Shown piece after piece: positions 53,601-64,000 of a stretch of DNA of 64,000 bases. Positions within the stretch are counted from its first letter, which is position 1, and the number at the start of each line of letters is the position of its first letter. The DNA lies in contig CAVNZM010000005.1 in assembly GCA_963693365.1 (NCBI GenBank), positions 124,001 to 188,000 of the forward strand, written 5' to 3'. The position numbers and the translations under genes were made by a program. The notes below the pieces were generated by a model. It searched no databases and was not told the DNA's origin. It was given only the letters and a program-made list of their open reading frames with translations. The DNA is from Amoebidium appalachense (taxonomy: Eukaryota > Ichthyosporea).

Positions 53601-54012
53601 CTAATATAACCACCCACCATTGCCTAGTTCAGACCTCTGGATACTGGCACGCCAATAATACACCCTCGACACCGCGACATACACAACACACACTAGAAAG
53701 GAGGATATGCGCTGGAAAAAAATAAACACAGCCCTGCTTGCCGTGAGAGGGGGTGTTGCACTGTGTTCGCCCTCGTTGCCCTCACTGTGGGGGGCTATGT
53801 ATGACCTGAGGGAGTGTGGCTGCCTTATTTGCCTGTGAAGCGACAGCTTGTCGATGGCAGGGGAGGGCGGGGCAGACATGTTCTGACGCACAACGAGGGA
53901 GCGGAGGGAGGGAGAGAAGACGGCAGGGATGACGCGGAGGTCATCGGTGCTGCATATGCACGCGCTGCGAGAGAGGTGGCGGTGGCGGCTTGACAGTTGC
54001 CGTGTCCTCCAT
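53601..54012 (-). CDS. Small hypothetical protein, possible frameshift
   Basis: Starting at ATG 54012 the frame reads MEDTATVKPPPPPLSQRVHMQ and closes after 23 codons. One base away a second frame continues as DDLRVIPAVFSPSLRSLVVRQNMSAPP and IDKLSLHRQIRQPHSLRSYI, ending with a hydrophobic segment (SSFLVCVVYVAVSRVYYW) and TAG at 53601. The third codon positions around LRVIPAVFSPSL are GC-rich as in real exons here. Either a one-base error joins the two, or ATATGCAG is an acceptor. No family is recognised, and the C-terminal hydrophobic part may be read-through into the 3' region. Confidence 0.4.
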
Positions 54013-55097
54013 TTCCAATGTTTGGTGTCAAGTAGCGGGCACACAGAGGTATGGAGGTGGACCAGTGCTTAGTGTGGGCGAGAGTAGGCCAGCCACATCT
54101 GTTGAGAATGAAAGCGTTGATACAGTCACAGTGTGGTGCTTAAACAACTTGACGCAAGATGACTATAGCATGGGTGTGGTGTAGGAGGCACCCAGAGGTG
54201 TTCGAGATAGTGCAACCAAGGAACGAAACATGAGGGATATTGTAGCACACTAATGTTAGCCCCAATACATGGCTGCACATGTAAAAAAACACTACGTTAT
54301 TCACATGACCAGCTTATTCCGTATGCAGACCGTTTGTACTCTTGTAATATATTCCTTGTTCCTTCTTAGAGTATCCCCTCTCTGTTTCTAGATCTTCGGT
54401 CTCTGCATGGGGCGGGAGCTGTCACCTACTGAGGTGACTCGTATTTTTCCTTACACACACAGCGAACACTGGACTCTCGGGACCGTAGAGCCGCCGCGAG
54501 GGAAAGCATGCACGCGGTTGCGAGAGTGTAAGGAAAAAAATGGGTGTGAGGCGAAAGGCAAGTTCATAGCAGCCCAGGCACCGTCAGTACGTGCCAGAGG
54601 CGGGAGAGCTGAGGTGAAGCTGTCAGGCAGCCCAGGCTGGCAAAGTGGCTCAGTGATGTATCGATGAAGTATCAGTACACATGCGGCCACATACCCACCG
54701 AATTCTCATGTGAAGGTGTCGACATGTCATAGATACATGTGTACTTATACCTAATAGTCCAGATCTTGTGGTCGCACGATACATCTACGTTTTTTGAAAA
54801 AATTTTTAGTGTGCACGGCTGTACGGAGTATATTATAGTGACCGGTTGGTGCTCATGATCACAAAGGTTAGTCACGGGTGGCGCGGGTCCCTCCTCCCCC
54901 CCCCCCCCCCCCCCCCCCCCTCCCCCCTCCCCCCTCTCCCCTCCCTCCCCACGGCCCCCCACGTGTACGGCTACCCCCCCCCTCCCCTCCCCCCCCCTCG
55001 GCGCCGCCCCCTTTTTTTTTTTTTTTTTTGTTGTTATTGTTGTTGTTTGCAATTGTTGGTGGTGGTGGTGGTGGTAGTGGATTGGGTGTGTGTGTCT

Positions 55098-55136
<39 letters not shown>

Positions 55137-56210
55137 CTCTGCTGTTAAATTTGCCAGGCGATGCATATGACGTGCCTGAAAGGCCCATGGCCGCACTCGC
55201 TACGCTCCCCTCCCCTCCCCCTCGAGCCTCCCCCTCCACTCCCCCCCCCCCCCCCCCCCCCCCTTTTTTTTTTTTTTTGTCGTCGTTGTTGTTGTTGTTG
55301 CTGCTGTTGCTGTTGGCGCATGTCTTTTATTATTATTGTTATTTTTTTATTTTTTTTTTGTTGTTGTTGTTGTTTGGGGGGGGGGGGGGGGGGGGGGGCT
55401 AATTTGTGGTTCTGAGTTTAGTGACTGGAAGGGGCCATGGCTGCACTCGGCCCTTTTTTGCCCGAGGGGGGAGAGGGGGGGAGCTCGAGGGGGGGGCCCC
55501 GGGGAGGGGGGGGGGGGAGGGGGCAGGGGGGAGGGGGACATTAGGGGGAGTGTTGCCTGTAGAAGGGGGGAGAATATTAATGGGGTTGGTGGAGTGGAGG
55601 AGCCTTCGGGGGGGGGAGGGGGGGGATGTGGAGGGGAGGGGAGGGGGGGGGGGGGGGGGGGGGAGGGGGGGGGGGGGGGGAGGGGGCAGGAGAGCAGCTG
55701 GCAATCTATCACAGAGACATTTACGTTACTGGAGCAGTCACGCAATGTAATGATGGCCGGCGCTATCTGTGTGCATGGCCCACATAGCCACATAATCATC
55801 TATGCCCACATGCTGAGGTCCTGGCACCTCTGCACACGAATGGCTTCATTTTCCTCCTTGGTTGCATACTGATATTTTCCATAACACGGCTGAAAGGCCT
55901 TTGTAGTCCGATGTATATTGCCTCACACCATATAGCCCTCTAGGCTTGTCATTCATGCACATTTCGGTTGTTTGCTGTCATGGATCTATTGCTACATTGG
56001 TCTCAGCCTAAAAGTACAGTGCATAAGGGCACGAGTTTCTAAATGGCCCCTTTCCCTCCCCCCCCCTCCCCCCGCCCCCCCTCCCCCTCTTCCCCTCTCA
56101 CGCCCATGCGCACTAACCATCCACACACACTTACACCACAAATTGGTCTACACAAATGCACATGCTATCCCCTAACCACGTGGCACCCACGTGTACGCGC
56201 ATGTGCACCA
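54013..56210. other. Repeat-rich spacer
   Basis: Contains an unassigned 86-codon frame (54407-54667), C-runs (54890-54920), T-runs, a G-run of about 38 (55099-55135), TTG/TTA repeats (55280-55370) and a G-rich block (55440-55690). No gene is supported. Confidence 0.45.
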
Positions 56211-56215
56211 GCCCC

Positions 56216-58977
56216 TCACCACACCGCACTCTTGCGGCCCCTTCTAGCACCATCCATCGGCTCGTGGGTGTCTGGCAAGTGCACGGATATGGTGTGCCTG
56301 GGGCCATTTGATTGGTCGGCCATGGATGCACGTGCAACCACAGACCGCCGCATGTTGTAGCACCGCAGAGGGCTGCGGGGAGGAAGGGGGAGGGGGGGGA
56401 GGTCAGTATATGGGTTGTGTACATGTGGTTGCGGCAGGTGCATGACCACGTGCTAAGGTGCCACCTATGGGTGGCCTGGTGCCGTGCATCCAAGGGCATA
56501 ACAGGCAGCACCTGGGTGCATGTAATATGCCCACCCTCCTTCCCTACTCCGTTTAACCCCTTCCCCCCCCCCCCCCCCCCTCTCCCCTCCCACTCTCCGC
56601 CCGTGCCTCTACCACTCATGATTCTGCACCTTCCTAAATGGGCTTTGCAATAGTGCACCATGACTGGTCTTGCCTATATAAGGCAATGTCCTTATTTAGG
56701 CTACTGTGGTTTGTAATCGACACATGCAAACATTGTTGTCTAATACCTGGTGCAATATCTGAGAATGACAAATGCCAAGTCGTACGTGCCCTCACCACAC
56801 AGGTAATACCATCGGGCAGTGGTGGCAGAATGCATCAACAAGGGGGGAGGGGGATGGGGGGAGACTCGTACACACCTGCCGTCACTGGCTGGATGCACGA
56901 GCACCACGGATGGTCTGTGTATAGACAGCCTGGCTGGCCCACTGTGGCGGGCCACACACACGCTCCTGCGTGCATATGCCGCCACACTGCTCCTCCTGGC
57001 CGGGGGCAGGGCCTTGGGGGGGGCTATGGGCCGTACGGCCGCATCGAGGGAATGGGGGAGACCCCTGTGCCTGCCCAGCAACATCACGGCCATAATGATG
57101 AGCCGTGAGGGGGTGGTGAGGGCCCCACTGAACGACGTGCTCTGGGTGGGTAGGCTGGGGGTAGGGGGGATGGTAGGGGGGAGGGGGGGGGGGGGGGGGG
57201 CAGGGGGGAGCGTTAGTGGTGGTTGAGGTTTTATGAGCCCGCCGTTAGCTTTCATCTGCCTGGCATGCACCCAGTGTGGCATGCACAACACTAGCAGGTG
57301 AAGGCACACACCTGCCTTTGTGTGTCTGTGCAGCATGGGGGGATGGACAGAATGAAGTGGCGCCCATAATGCAATGAAACTAAACTTCTACCAGAGAGGG
57401 GGGAAAGGGTGAGGAGGGGGTGGAGAAGGAGGGGGGGGTGGGGGGGGGGGGGGGGGGGGGGTTGCAAAGGAAAGTAAAGCAGAAAAAAGGGAGGATGGGG
57501 ATTGGGGGCGGGGTGCGGGGGGAAAGGTGGAGTATTGCAGTGCAAAATCGAAAAAAAAAGGGCGGGACAGGGGGTGGGGAGGGGGGAGGGGCAGAAGGGG
57601 GGAGGGTATTGCAGTGCAAAGTCGAAAACAAAGGCCAATGGGGGTGGGGGGGGGGGGGGGGGGGGGGGTACCTCAGACTGGTGCCGACTGTGCCGTAGGC
57701 CGAGACGACCTCGAAGATGAGATTGAAGACCGTGCACGTGCTGACCACTGATTGGTCGAGGGCAGACACAAGGAACACGGCTAGGGCAATCCACGTGAGA
57801 TCACGTGTCATGATCCGCCGCACGTGATTGGTTGCTGTGCTTGCACGTGCACACACACATACGTGTAAGCAGCTACATTGGACAAATGCTCAGCGATGAG
57901 CCGATCACGTGCACAGAGACACGTGTTGCTGACACATGAAAAGGCCATCTGCACACAGGTACTGCATGCGCATCTGCCCACATGCACAGGCACACATGCC
58001 GCCATGCCCACGTGCATGCACACATCCCAAACAGTCATGTGCCCACATCAAGACCACCAGCGAATACATTTTGGGCAGTGGCTGTACCTGGGTGGCCGAT
58101 GTGGGTGGGCAAGTCTGGGGCAGGGGCCTCATCCTGGCCATCTGATTGGCTGCTGCGGTCCCCTGCCTGGCCCTGCATGATGTGTGTGTTTGATATAATC
58201 CATCAGTGTGATATTATCGAGGTGAGGGTGTGCTGGTGCAGCTGGGCACAGAGACGGCTACAAAGGGGTCGGTGTGTTCTGGTCTGTGCCTCCAGAAACA
58301 TACAAGAAAGATTTGATCTTGGTGGTGACATGGGGAGGGGGGAGGGGGGGGGGATTTCCGCCAAAAGGTGCGGTTTAAAATGCACAACAGAGTGCTAAGG
58401 ACACATTCATAGCGTACAGCACAATTCAGAGTACTCTACATAAGTGTTTGCATCATGCACAGTGGGGTTGGATGGAGGGGGGGGGGGGGGGGGGGGGGGG
58501 ATTGCATACGTTATTCTCCTCATTTGGTGTGGGTAAAGGTGCAAGTGCAAAGTTGACGGTGCGCCGGGACACCCATGTGGCCTGATTTGCCTCGTAATTT
58601 GCATTTGCATCATTGGTACCCCCCACACTGGCACGTGCAACACTTATTCTGGGCACCCGCAAGGATGAGGCCCCCCCAGTGCTCAATCTTGCAGGTGCCT
58701 GGTCGGTAATAGGTCCCACGGTCTGACCCTCATGCACTGTTTGCAGGCTGGGCTGGGTGGTTTTATCACTTGGCAGTGGGCGCTCTATGAACCTGCTAGG
58801 CTCAAATTCGATGGTGCTGGTGGCGGCAAAATCCGACCACTTTGGCAGCTTGATGCTGGCGCTAGAGCGAAGGGCGGCAATGATTGGATAGCTGCTGACG
58901 TACATGAGCACTCCCTGGGGGGTGGTTGGAATTAGGCCCAGTTAAAATGCTGCTGTGTGTGTTTGTGCGTGTGTGTA

Positions 58978-59016
<39 letters not shown>

Positions 59017-60889
59017 CGCGCGCACGCGTGCGCGCATGTGTGCGTGCGAGTTTCGTGTATGTGTGTGCTTCGGCAGAGGGAGAGGGAAGGATGGGAGGGG
59101 GGGGGTTGGGTTGGCACATGCTCATGACGGGAGGCACTTTCTGCCTTTCTTCTTCTCAGTTACCCCCTCCCCTCCCCCCCCCTTCCCCCCATCACCACCA
59201 CCATTTTTTTTATCTGTGTTTACAGTGGTCGTGCTGAACAGAAAGTGAGTGGGATGGGTGGGTTAGGCGATGGCGTGTGTAGCATTAATTTAACGGTCAA
59301 GCAATAATCGGGATGCCATGTGCTAATTGTGGATGGTACTGGGATCGAAAGGAGAGGGATCAGTGGATGACCGAACAGATATGTGCACACAAAGGGGGAA
59401 GGTGTTACTGCGCCAAAATATGCCACCAGAGACCACCCCACCACGAGGCCACGCACCTGCATCACAAGAACCCCCCCCGACAGCCCATTGAGCCCCACAG
59501 CATCAAACCCCGCAGTGCGCGTGGACACGGCCGTCACCCACATGATAAGCGCTATTTCTGATTGGCTGTACCCTGCCGCCAAGGCCCCACCCCTCTCTGC
59601 GCAGAAATAATATACAAACTGAGCAAGGGTCGTGGCCACCCACACGACCAGTAGCACGTGGGTCTGCAGAGACCCAAACAGTTGCGTGCAGTAGAGCCGT
59701 GGGAAGTGCATCACGTGATCCACAACCAATCGGTCGAAGAATCGGTTGCCATAGCGACCAGCAAGATACACCGTCAGCCTGAGGCCGATGGGAAAGCACG
59801 TGTTTCCCAGGGCTATGAGGGCCGTGTGAATGAGCATGATGGGCCAATCGGTGTTGAGGGGGATTAGGGAGTTGCCAAATAAGGAAAACCCCGCATTGTT
59901 AAAGGCACTGATGGTGTGGAACACTGCGAACCACAGCGGATGAATCCCATTGGCTGACAGCAGCTGGGGGGGGAGGGGGAGGGGGGGGAGCCAGGGCATC
60001 AGGTAGAGGTAATGAGGGGATGGGAATAGTGGGGGTGGTGGTTGTGGGGAAAGGGGGGAAAGGGTGCGTGGGGAGTTGGGGGGGGGGGGGGGTAAAGAGG
60101 TGCAACGTAACATGGTGCAGAGCAAATGGTACGGTGAAGGTGACAGTGAGGCATGTACCGGAAGGGGAGAGGGGGAAGAGGAGGGTTGGGGGTGGGGGGA
60201 GGGGGAAGGCTGGGGAGGGAGGAGAAGGGGGTAGAAGGGGGGGGAAGGAGGTAAAAAGGCATCTGAAACACGTGATGGGAGGGACTGTTGTGGATGGGCC
60301 ACCTAAATTTAACGGGTCCTGGTATGGGTGCGTGTGCATCTCTATGTATGTGTGTGGGTGGGTGGGTGGGTGGAAGAATGGGGTGGGGGGGAGGCGAAAG
60401 CAGTTATGGAAGAAGAAAGAGAGCCCTGTTGCAGCGCTACAGCCGAAGGAGAGGCCGAGCAAAAGAAAGTGTCTTGACGGAGAATTTGGCTTGTGTGGTA
60501 GGAAAAGGAAAGGGGGAGGTGGAGGCAGCGGCGGCAATGCGGTCGAGGTAGGTGGGGGGGGGGTTCCGTGGGGGGGAGGGGGGAGGGGGGGTTGATATTA
60601 CGCTAAGGGAATGGTAAGGGCTGCAGAAAGTAAATGACGGTGGTGGTGGTGAAGATGGTGATGGTAATGGTGATGTGGGGGTGGGGTTGGTGGGGTTGGT
60701 GGAGGTGGGGGGGGGTGCATATGGTAAACGTTGAAACTCTCTCACCTAGGCACAGTATCATCCCCTTGTGGTGGGACACTAATCAATTTGGCTTACATTG
60801 AAACTGGGCCAGAACTGAATGAATGGATAGATGGGTGGGTAGCCCCGAGGCGTGGAGGTGGAGCCCCGGGGGGGAGGGGGTGTGTGTGT

Positions 60890-60922
<33 letters not shown>

Positions 60923-62505
60923 AGAGGGAACACTCACTTGGTAGGTAGGTGTGTGGCATGTGGCATAGGTGGCCAGAAACACCACCGACACCACGTGCAC
61001 AACCACGTGATACAGGCACACACATGCCAGCACCGTCCACACAGCCCACAGCTCAGTCACCTCAGCAACATTATCCCCGGTGACTCCCGGCACGTGCAGC
61101 TTCCAAAAAAGGAAATAGTCCTTCCACCCCCTCCTCTCCCTGTGCATCCACATGTACCCATATGCCCTGACCAGTAATGGCACTGCGGCCATAAATACAG
61201 CCCCCCTCCAAAGATCAGCAGCAGGGTGACGGCCTGGCTGGCAGGGCACAGGGTGCTGAAGTCAAGCGTCACTAGGCCGGTAACCGTCATCTGCAGGGAT
61301 TGGGGGGTGGTCACGTGACTGAAGGCAGGCGGGTGGTTGGGTAGTCACATGACATACAGGCGGTGGAAGAAAGAGGGGGAGGGGGAGAAGAGCGGGATGG
61401 AGAAAGAAGGGGGGGGGGGGGGGGGGGGGGGGTGTCAACGAAGGAAGAGGGGCAAGGGCAAGGGGAGTGAGGTGGGAGGGGGAAGAATCCAAGTATAAAT
61501 TAGCAGGAGCAGATGGTGTGGGTTCAAGCCGAGGAGGGGGGAGGGGGAAGGGGGGGGGGAAGGAAGGAGGCGGGGTTATAATGCATGCAGAGTAGGATGT
61601 ACAAATTCATGGCAAACAACAGAAATCAGATTGCAAAAAACACAAATATCAGTAACGGTAGGCATCATAGGCAGAGCCCATCCTCTGGGGGGGCTCATGA
61701 CGTATACAGCACCATCGGCGATTTCGACCCATTCCCTCGCATGGGAAACCCATCTTTTTTGGGGGGGGGGGGGAGGGGGGAGAGGGGGGGGGGGGGGGGG
61801 GGGAGGGGGGAGGCGGCGGGGGAAAAGGGGGGGGGGGGAGGGGGGGGGGCATCTTACGGCAGACATGGCGGTAAAGTAGGCATCGATGAAGGCAATGTTG
61901 GTGTGGCCACGCTCCAAGCCATATATGGTAATGCCGCCCAGCAGGGTGGCCAATAGGAAGTAGAGCATGTGCACACGGTAGAAGTCCACGTACACGTGCT
62001 GCTCGTGGAAGTGCTTCACGTGGCCCTGCAACCAGCGCCACCTGCCATATATGGTTATTTCTTGCATGGCCCCCTAGAATTTTACCAATAGTACCTTGCA
62101 GCCCTTGCACTCGGCCAACTCTTCCTTTTGTAGGTGATTATTTTTAGCAGCAGGATCTACGAGCTTATTAGACGGAATGGACGAGTGTTATTGGGCGAAG
62201 GGCTTATGTGTGCAGCCAGAGGTTGCAAGCTGAATTTACGTGTGCTTTGGGAAGGATTGGCTGACAACGAATATGCCTAGTAGGGGTTGACCGGTGAGGT
62301 GCATGGTTTCGTCATGAGTACTTTTCTAGCCGTTGTGTATCTGTGTGTACGTGTGTGTGTGCACGCGCACGTGTGCATATGTGTGAGCGTGGGCGCGCGT
62401 GTGCGTGCGTGTGGCGTGCATGCGCGCACATGTGCGTATGTGTGTGCATGGATGCTTGCGTGTGTGCTTGCGTGCGTACGTGCGTGAATGCGTGTGTATG
62501 TGTGT

Positions 62506-62560
<55 letters not shown>

Positions 62561-62565
62561 GTATA

Positions 62566-62599
<34 letters not shown>

Positions 62600-63157
62600 T
62601 CGCGCGTGCGGGCGCGGGCTTGTGCGCTCACTTGTGCATCATGATGCCATGTGCATGTGTGCATGTGGTGTGTATCCGCGAGTGTTTTTCTGCAACCAGA
62701 TTTGTGGCAAGGGATGCAGCACGTGTTTTTCTGCACTGAATGGCATAGATGCTGTGGGCGTATACCATTATATGCGTATGTTATGTGTGCATAACACATA
62801 TGTAACGTACGGGTGTATGAGTACATTTACACAAATTGATGTGTGCCCATGTAAATGCCACCATAGCATGCAGGGCCGTGCTATGCACTGAAATATGGGG
62901 TACTCAACACAGACTTCGAGCGCCCGTATGTACAGCCTTTAGTCAGGTATCATAAGGTGTGTGCGTGTGCGTGTGTCTGTATGTGCGTGTGTGACATGTG
63001 CATGTGCTTGTGTGTTATGTTATTCCGTGTCACCTCATACACATTGAGGCGAAAGCCATCCTCCATATGGCCTGCCTAAACAGCCAGGCAGAATGATATG
63101 ATCAGTGTGTGCGTGCGTGCGTGCGTGCATGCGTGCGTGCGTGCGTGCGTGCGTGTG

Positions 63158-63189
<32 letters not shown>

Positions 63190-63650
63190 TGTGTGTGTGT
63201 GTGCGTGTGTGCATGTGTGTGTGTGTGTTGTATGTGTGTGTGTGTGGTGTGTGTGTGTGTGCGTGCGTGTGCGTGCGTGCATGTGTGTGTGTGTATGCTG
63301 GATGGAGAAGAGGGGTGGTGGTGGGGCGGGTGGGGAGGGGGGGGGGGAACAGGGGAGAGGGGAGGAGGGAATCTGATATGTTGCATACCCCGTGTGCATC
63401 AATTTTGCCTAGTGCAGATGCCATGATAGCATGGTGTGTGCGAGATAGTGCACGCAGCGTATCACCGACATACACGTGTGCGATATTGCAAATGCGGTGC
63501 CAGATGATGCGCTCCTCTGAATGCTCTTCACATGTTACATGTGCGCACACACAATCACATGTAGACGGACACGTACATGCGCGTCCACAGCGGCAGGTCG
63601 TCGTACTCGTCCCAGGAGTCGCGATCGTCATCGTCTCCGTATGTGTCCAT
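56216..63650 (-). CDS. TrkH-family K+ transporter, fungal type, 11 exons
   Basis: A plasma-membrane K+ (or Na+) uptake protein with four membrane-pore-membrane repeats. Exons: 63650-63573, 63075-63034, 62124-62095, 62025-61858, 61290-60938, 59963-59457, 58914-58510, a 14-base exon near 58300, 57839-57672, 57154-56876, 56372-56216; about 733 residues. All four filter loops are present with their glycines: AMTVTGLVTLDFSTL, SAFNNAGFSLFGNS, AVSTRTAGFDAV and VSAYGTVGTSL. STRTAGF, VLMYVSSYPI, HVRRIMTRDL and LLGRHRGLPHSLD match fungal Trk1/Trk2 rather than bacterial TrkH. The frame slips in the C6 run at 61201-61206; adding one base makes the total 2202, a multiple of three. Exons 2, 3 and the 14-base exon are the least certain. 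The N-terminus is acidic (GDDDDRDSWDEYDD). No clear TATA is seen, only GATATAC near 63690. Confidence 0.85.
58979..59030 (+). repeat. (GT)n-(GC)n tract
   Basis: GT repeat running into CGCGCGCG with CGCACGCGTGCGCGC, in the Trk intron after exon 6. Confidence 0.95.
61612..61740 (-). repeat. Dispersed repeat, copy D (inverted)
   Basis: On the minus strand it reads GGTCGAAATCG, then CAGAGGATGGGCTCTGCC, TATGATGCCTACC, TTTTTTGCAATCTG and GAATTTGTACATCC. It lies in the Trk intron after exon 4 and is the reverse-strand relative of copies A-C. Confidence 0.6.
61919..61928. promoter_or_regulatory. CCATATATGG decamer inside a coding exon
   Basis: Falls in Trk exon 4, encoding ITIYG. It shows the motif is not confined to non-coding DNA. 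Confidence 0.3.
62045..62054. promoter_or_regulatory. CCATATATGG decamer before Trk exon 4
   Basis: In sense: ataaccatatatggcaggtggcgctggttgcag. It lies in the short intron about 20 bases before the chosen acceptor. Confidence 0.45.
62515..62600 (+). repeat. (GT)n microsatellite
   Basis: GT repeats in the Trk intron between exons 2 and 3, embedded in GTGCGTGC-rich sequence. Confidence 0.97.
63105..63300 (+). repeat. (GTGC)n / (GT)n tract
   Basis: Runs of GTGC tetranucleotides (63107-63190) alternating with GT, in the Trk intron between exons 1 and 2. Confidence 0.95.
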
Positions 63651-64000
63651 GGTGCCCGGTTATTGTGTCTGTACTCTACTAGCTAGCATGTATATCAAAG
63701 GCACACGGTTGCCTGGTTGTCGCCCGGCCCACTACCTCTACATGCACCCTGAACTAGTACATAGTGCTGTCACGGTGAGTGGTAGTGACCCCGTAAGCCC
63801 CATATGCATGCTCACAACGGTGCTGCTCAAGTTGGGTTTGAATCGTTCGGGCATGTGTTTTAGATCATAATGGGTTCGATGGATAGCTTTTATTTTTCAT
63901 ATCACATTGTGTGCTTTTCTTTTTTGACAAAAATACAACCACGTTGTTAATCATGTAAAGCAGTTGTATCTCCTGTGCTGATTTGGGCTACGTGGACAAT
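63651..64000. other. Upstream flank of the Trk gene
   Basis: Probable promoter region of the minus-strand Trk gene. A GATATAC near 63690 is the only TATA-like word. AT-rich sequence continues to the window edge. No other feature is supported. Confidence 0.4.

Noticed and set aside
54407-54667. 86-codon plus-strand frame
   Set aside because: No homology, no promoter or polyadenylation support; kept only as a mention in the spacer entry.
57905-58141. Exon candidate after CCAATCAG in the Trk gene (MARMRPLPQTCPP)
   Set aside because: It does not fit the phase needed between NEENN and HVRRIM and has no counterpart in Trk proteins.

Overview
This is a eukaryotic nuclear window. Its genes are split by spliceosomal GT-AG introns, there are TATA and CCAAT promoters, and there are no operons or bacterial ribosome sites. 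Exons are GC-rich, while introns and spacers are packed with pure dinucleotide repeats ((CA)n, (GT)n, (GA)n) and long C or G homopolymers. I recognise no gene that fixes the species. The mix suggests a unicellular protist, alga or early-branching relative of fungi and animals: a CBS with an animal-like heme site, a fungal-type Trk K+ transporter, a CDPK-like kinase with EF-hands, sigma-like GSTs and a Smaug/Vts1-like SAM protein. This placement is inference only.

Layout, left to right: (1) 3' part of ribosomal protein eL24 (+, 1122-2513). (2) Cystathionine beta-synthase, 13 coding exons plus a 5'UTR exon (+, about 3900-13376). (3) Ornithine decarboxylase, intron-less, with a clear TATA box (-, 15037-16473). 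(4) An 8-kb gene-poor stretch with minisatellites, a diverged tandem duplication and a palindrome cluster (16.6-24.4 kb). (5) A large gene for a signal-peptide, charged-coil, membrane, coiled-coil and Pro-rich protein resembling the layout of TANGO1-type ER-exit-site proteins (-, 24432-30895). (6) A gene-poor stretch with hAT-like elements, then two tandem GST paralogues (+, 34818-36969 and 37626-40251). (7) A seven-exon Ca2+-regulated kinase with a membrane span and a PH-like tail (-, 42170-49106). (8) A single-exon SAM protein carrying a PAM2 motif (+, 51810-52697). (9) A weak small gene (-, about 53.6-54.0 kb). (10) An eleven-exon fungal-type TrkH K+ transporter (-, 56216-63650).

Most annotated genes are housekeeping or metabolic: translation, transsulfuration, polyamines, glutathione, potassium uptake. 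CBS feeds cysteine and hence glutathione, which the GST pair uses; I see no evidence of physical co-regulation. I assembled exon structures by following splice sites, phase and family conservation. For the kinase and Trk genes, the summed exon lengths become an exact multiple of three only after a one-base correction in a C or G homopolymer, so these look like sequence or assembly errors rather than dead genes.

The most interesting items are the kinase architecture, the PAM2+SAM protein, the conserved heme ligands in CBS, complementary (GT)n/(CA)n tracts at opposite intron ends, a 163-bp hAT-type MITE with perfect 8-bp target duplications, a dispersed repeat family of at least four copies, and strong over-use of the decamer CCATATATGG.
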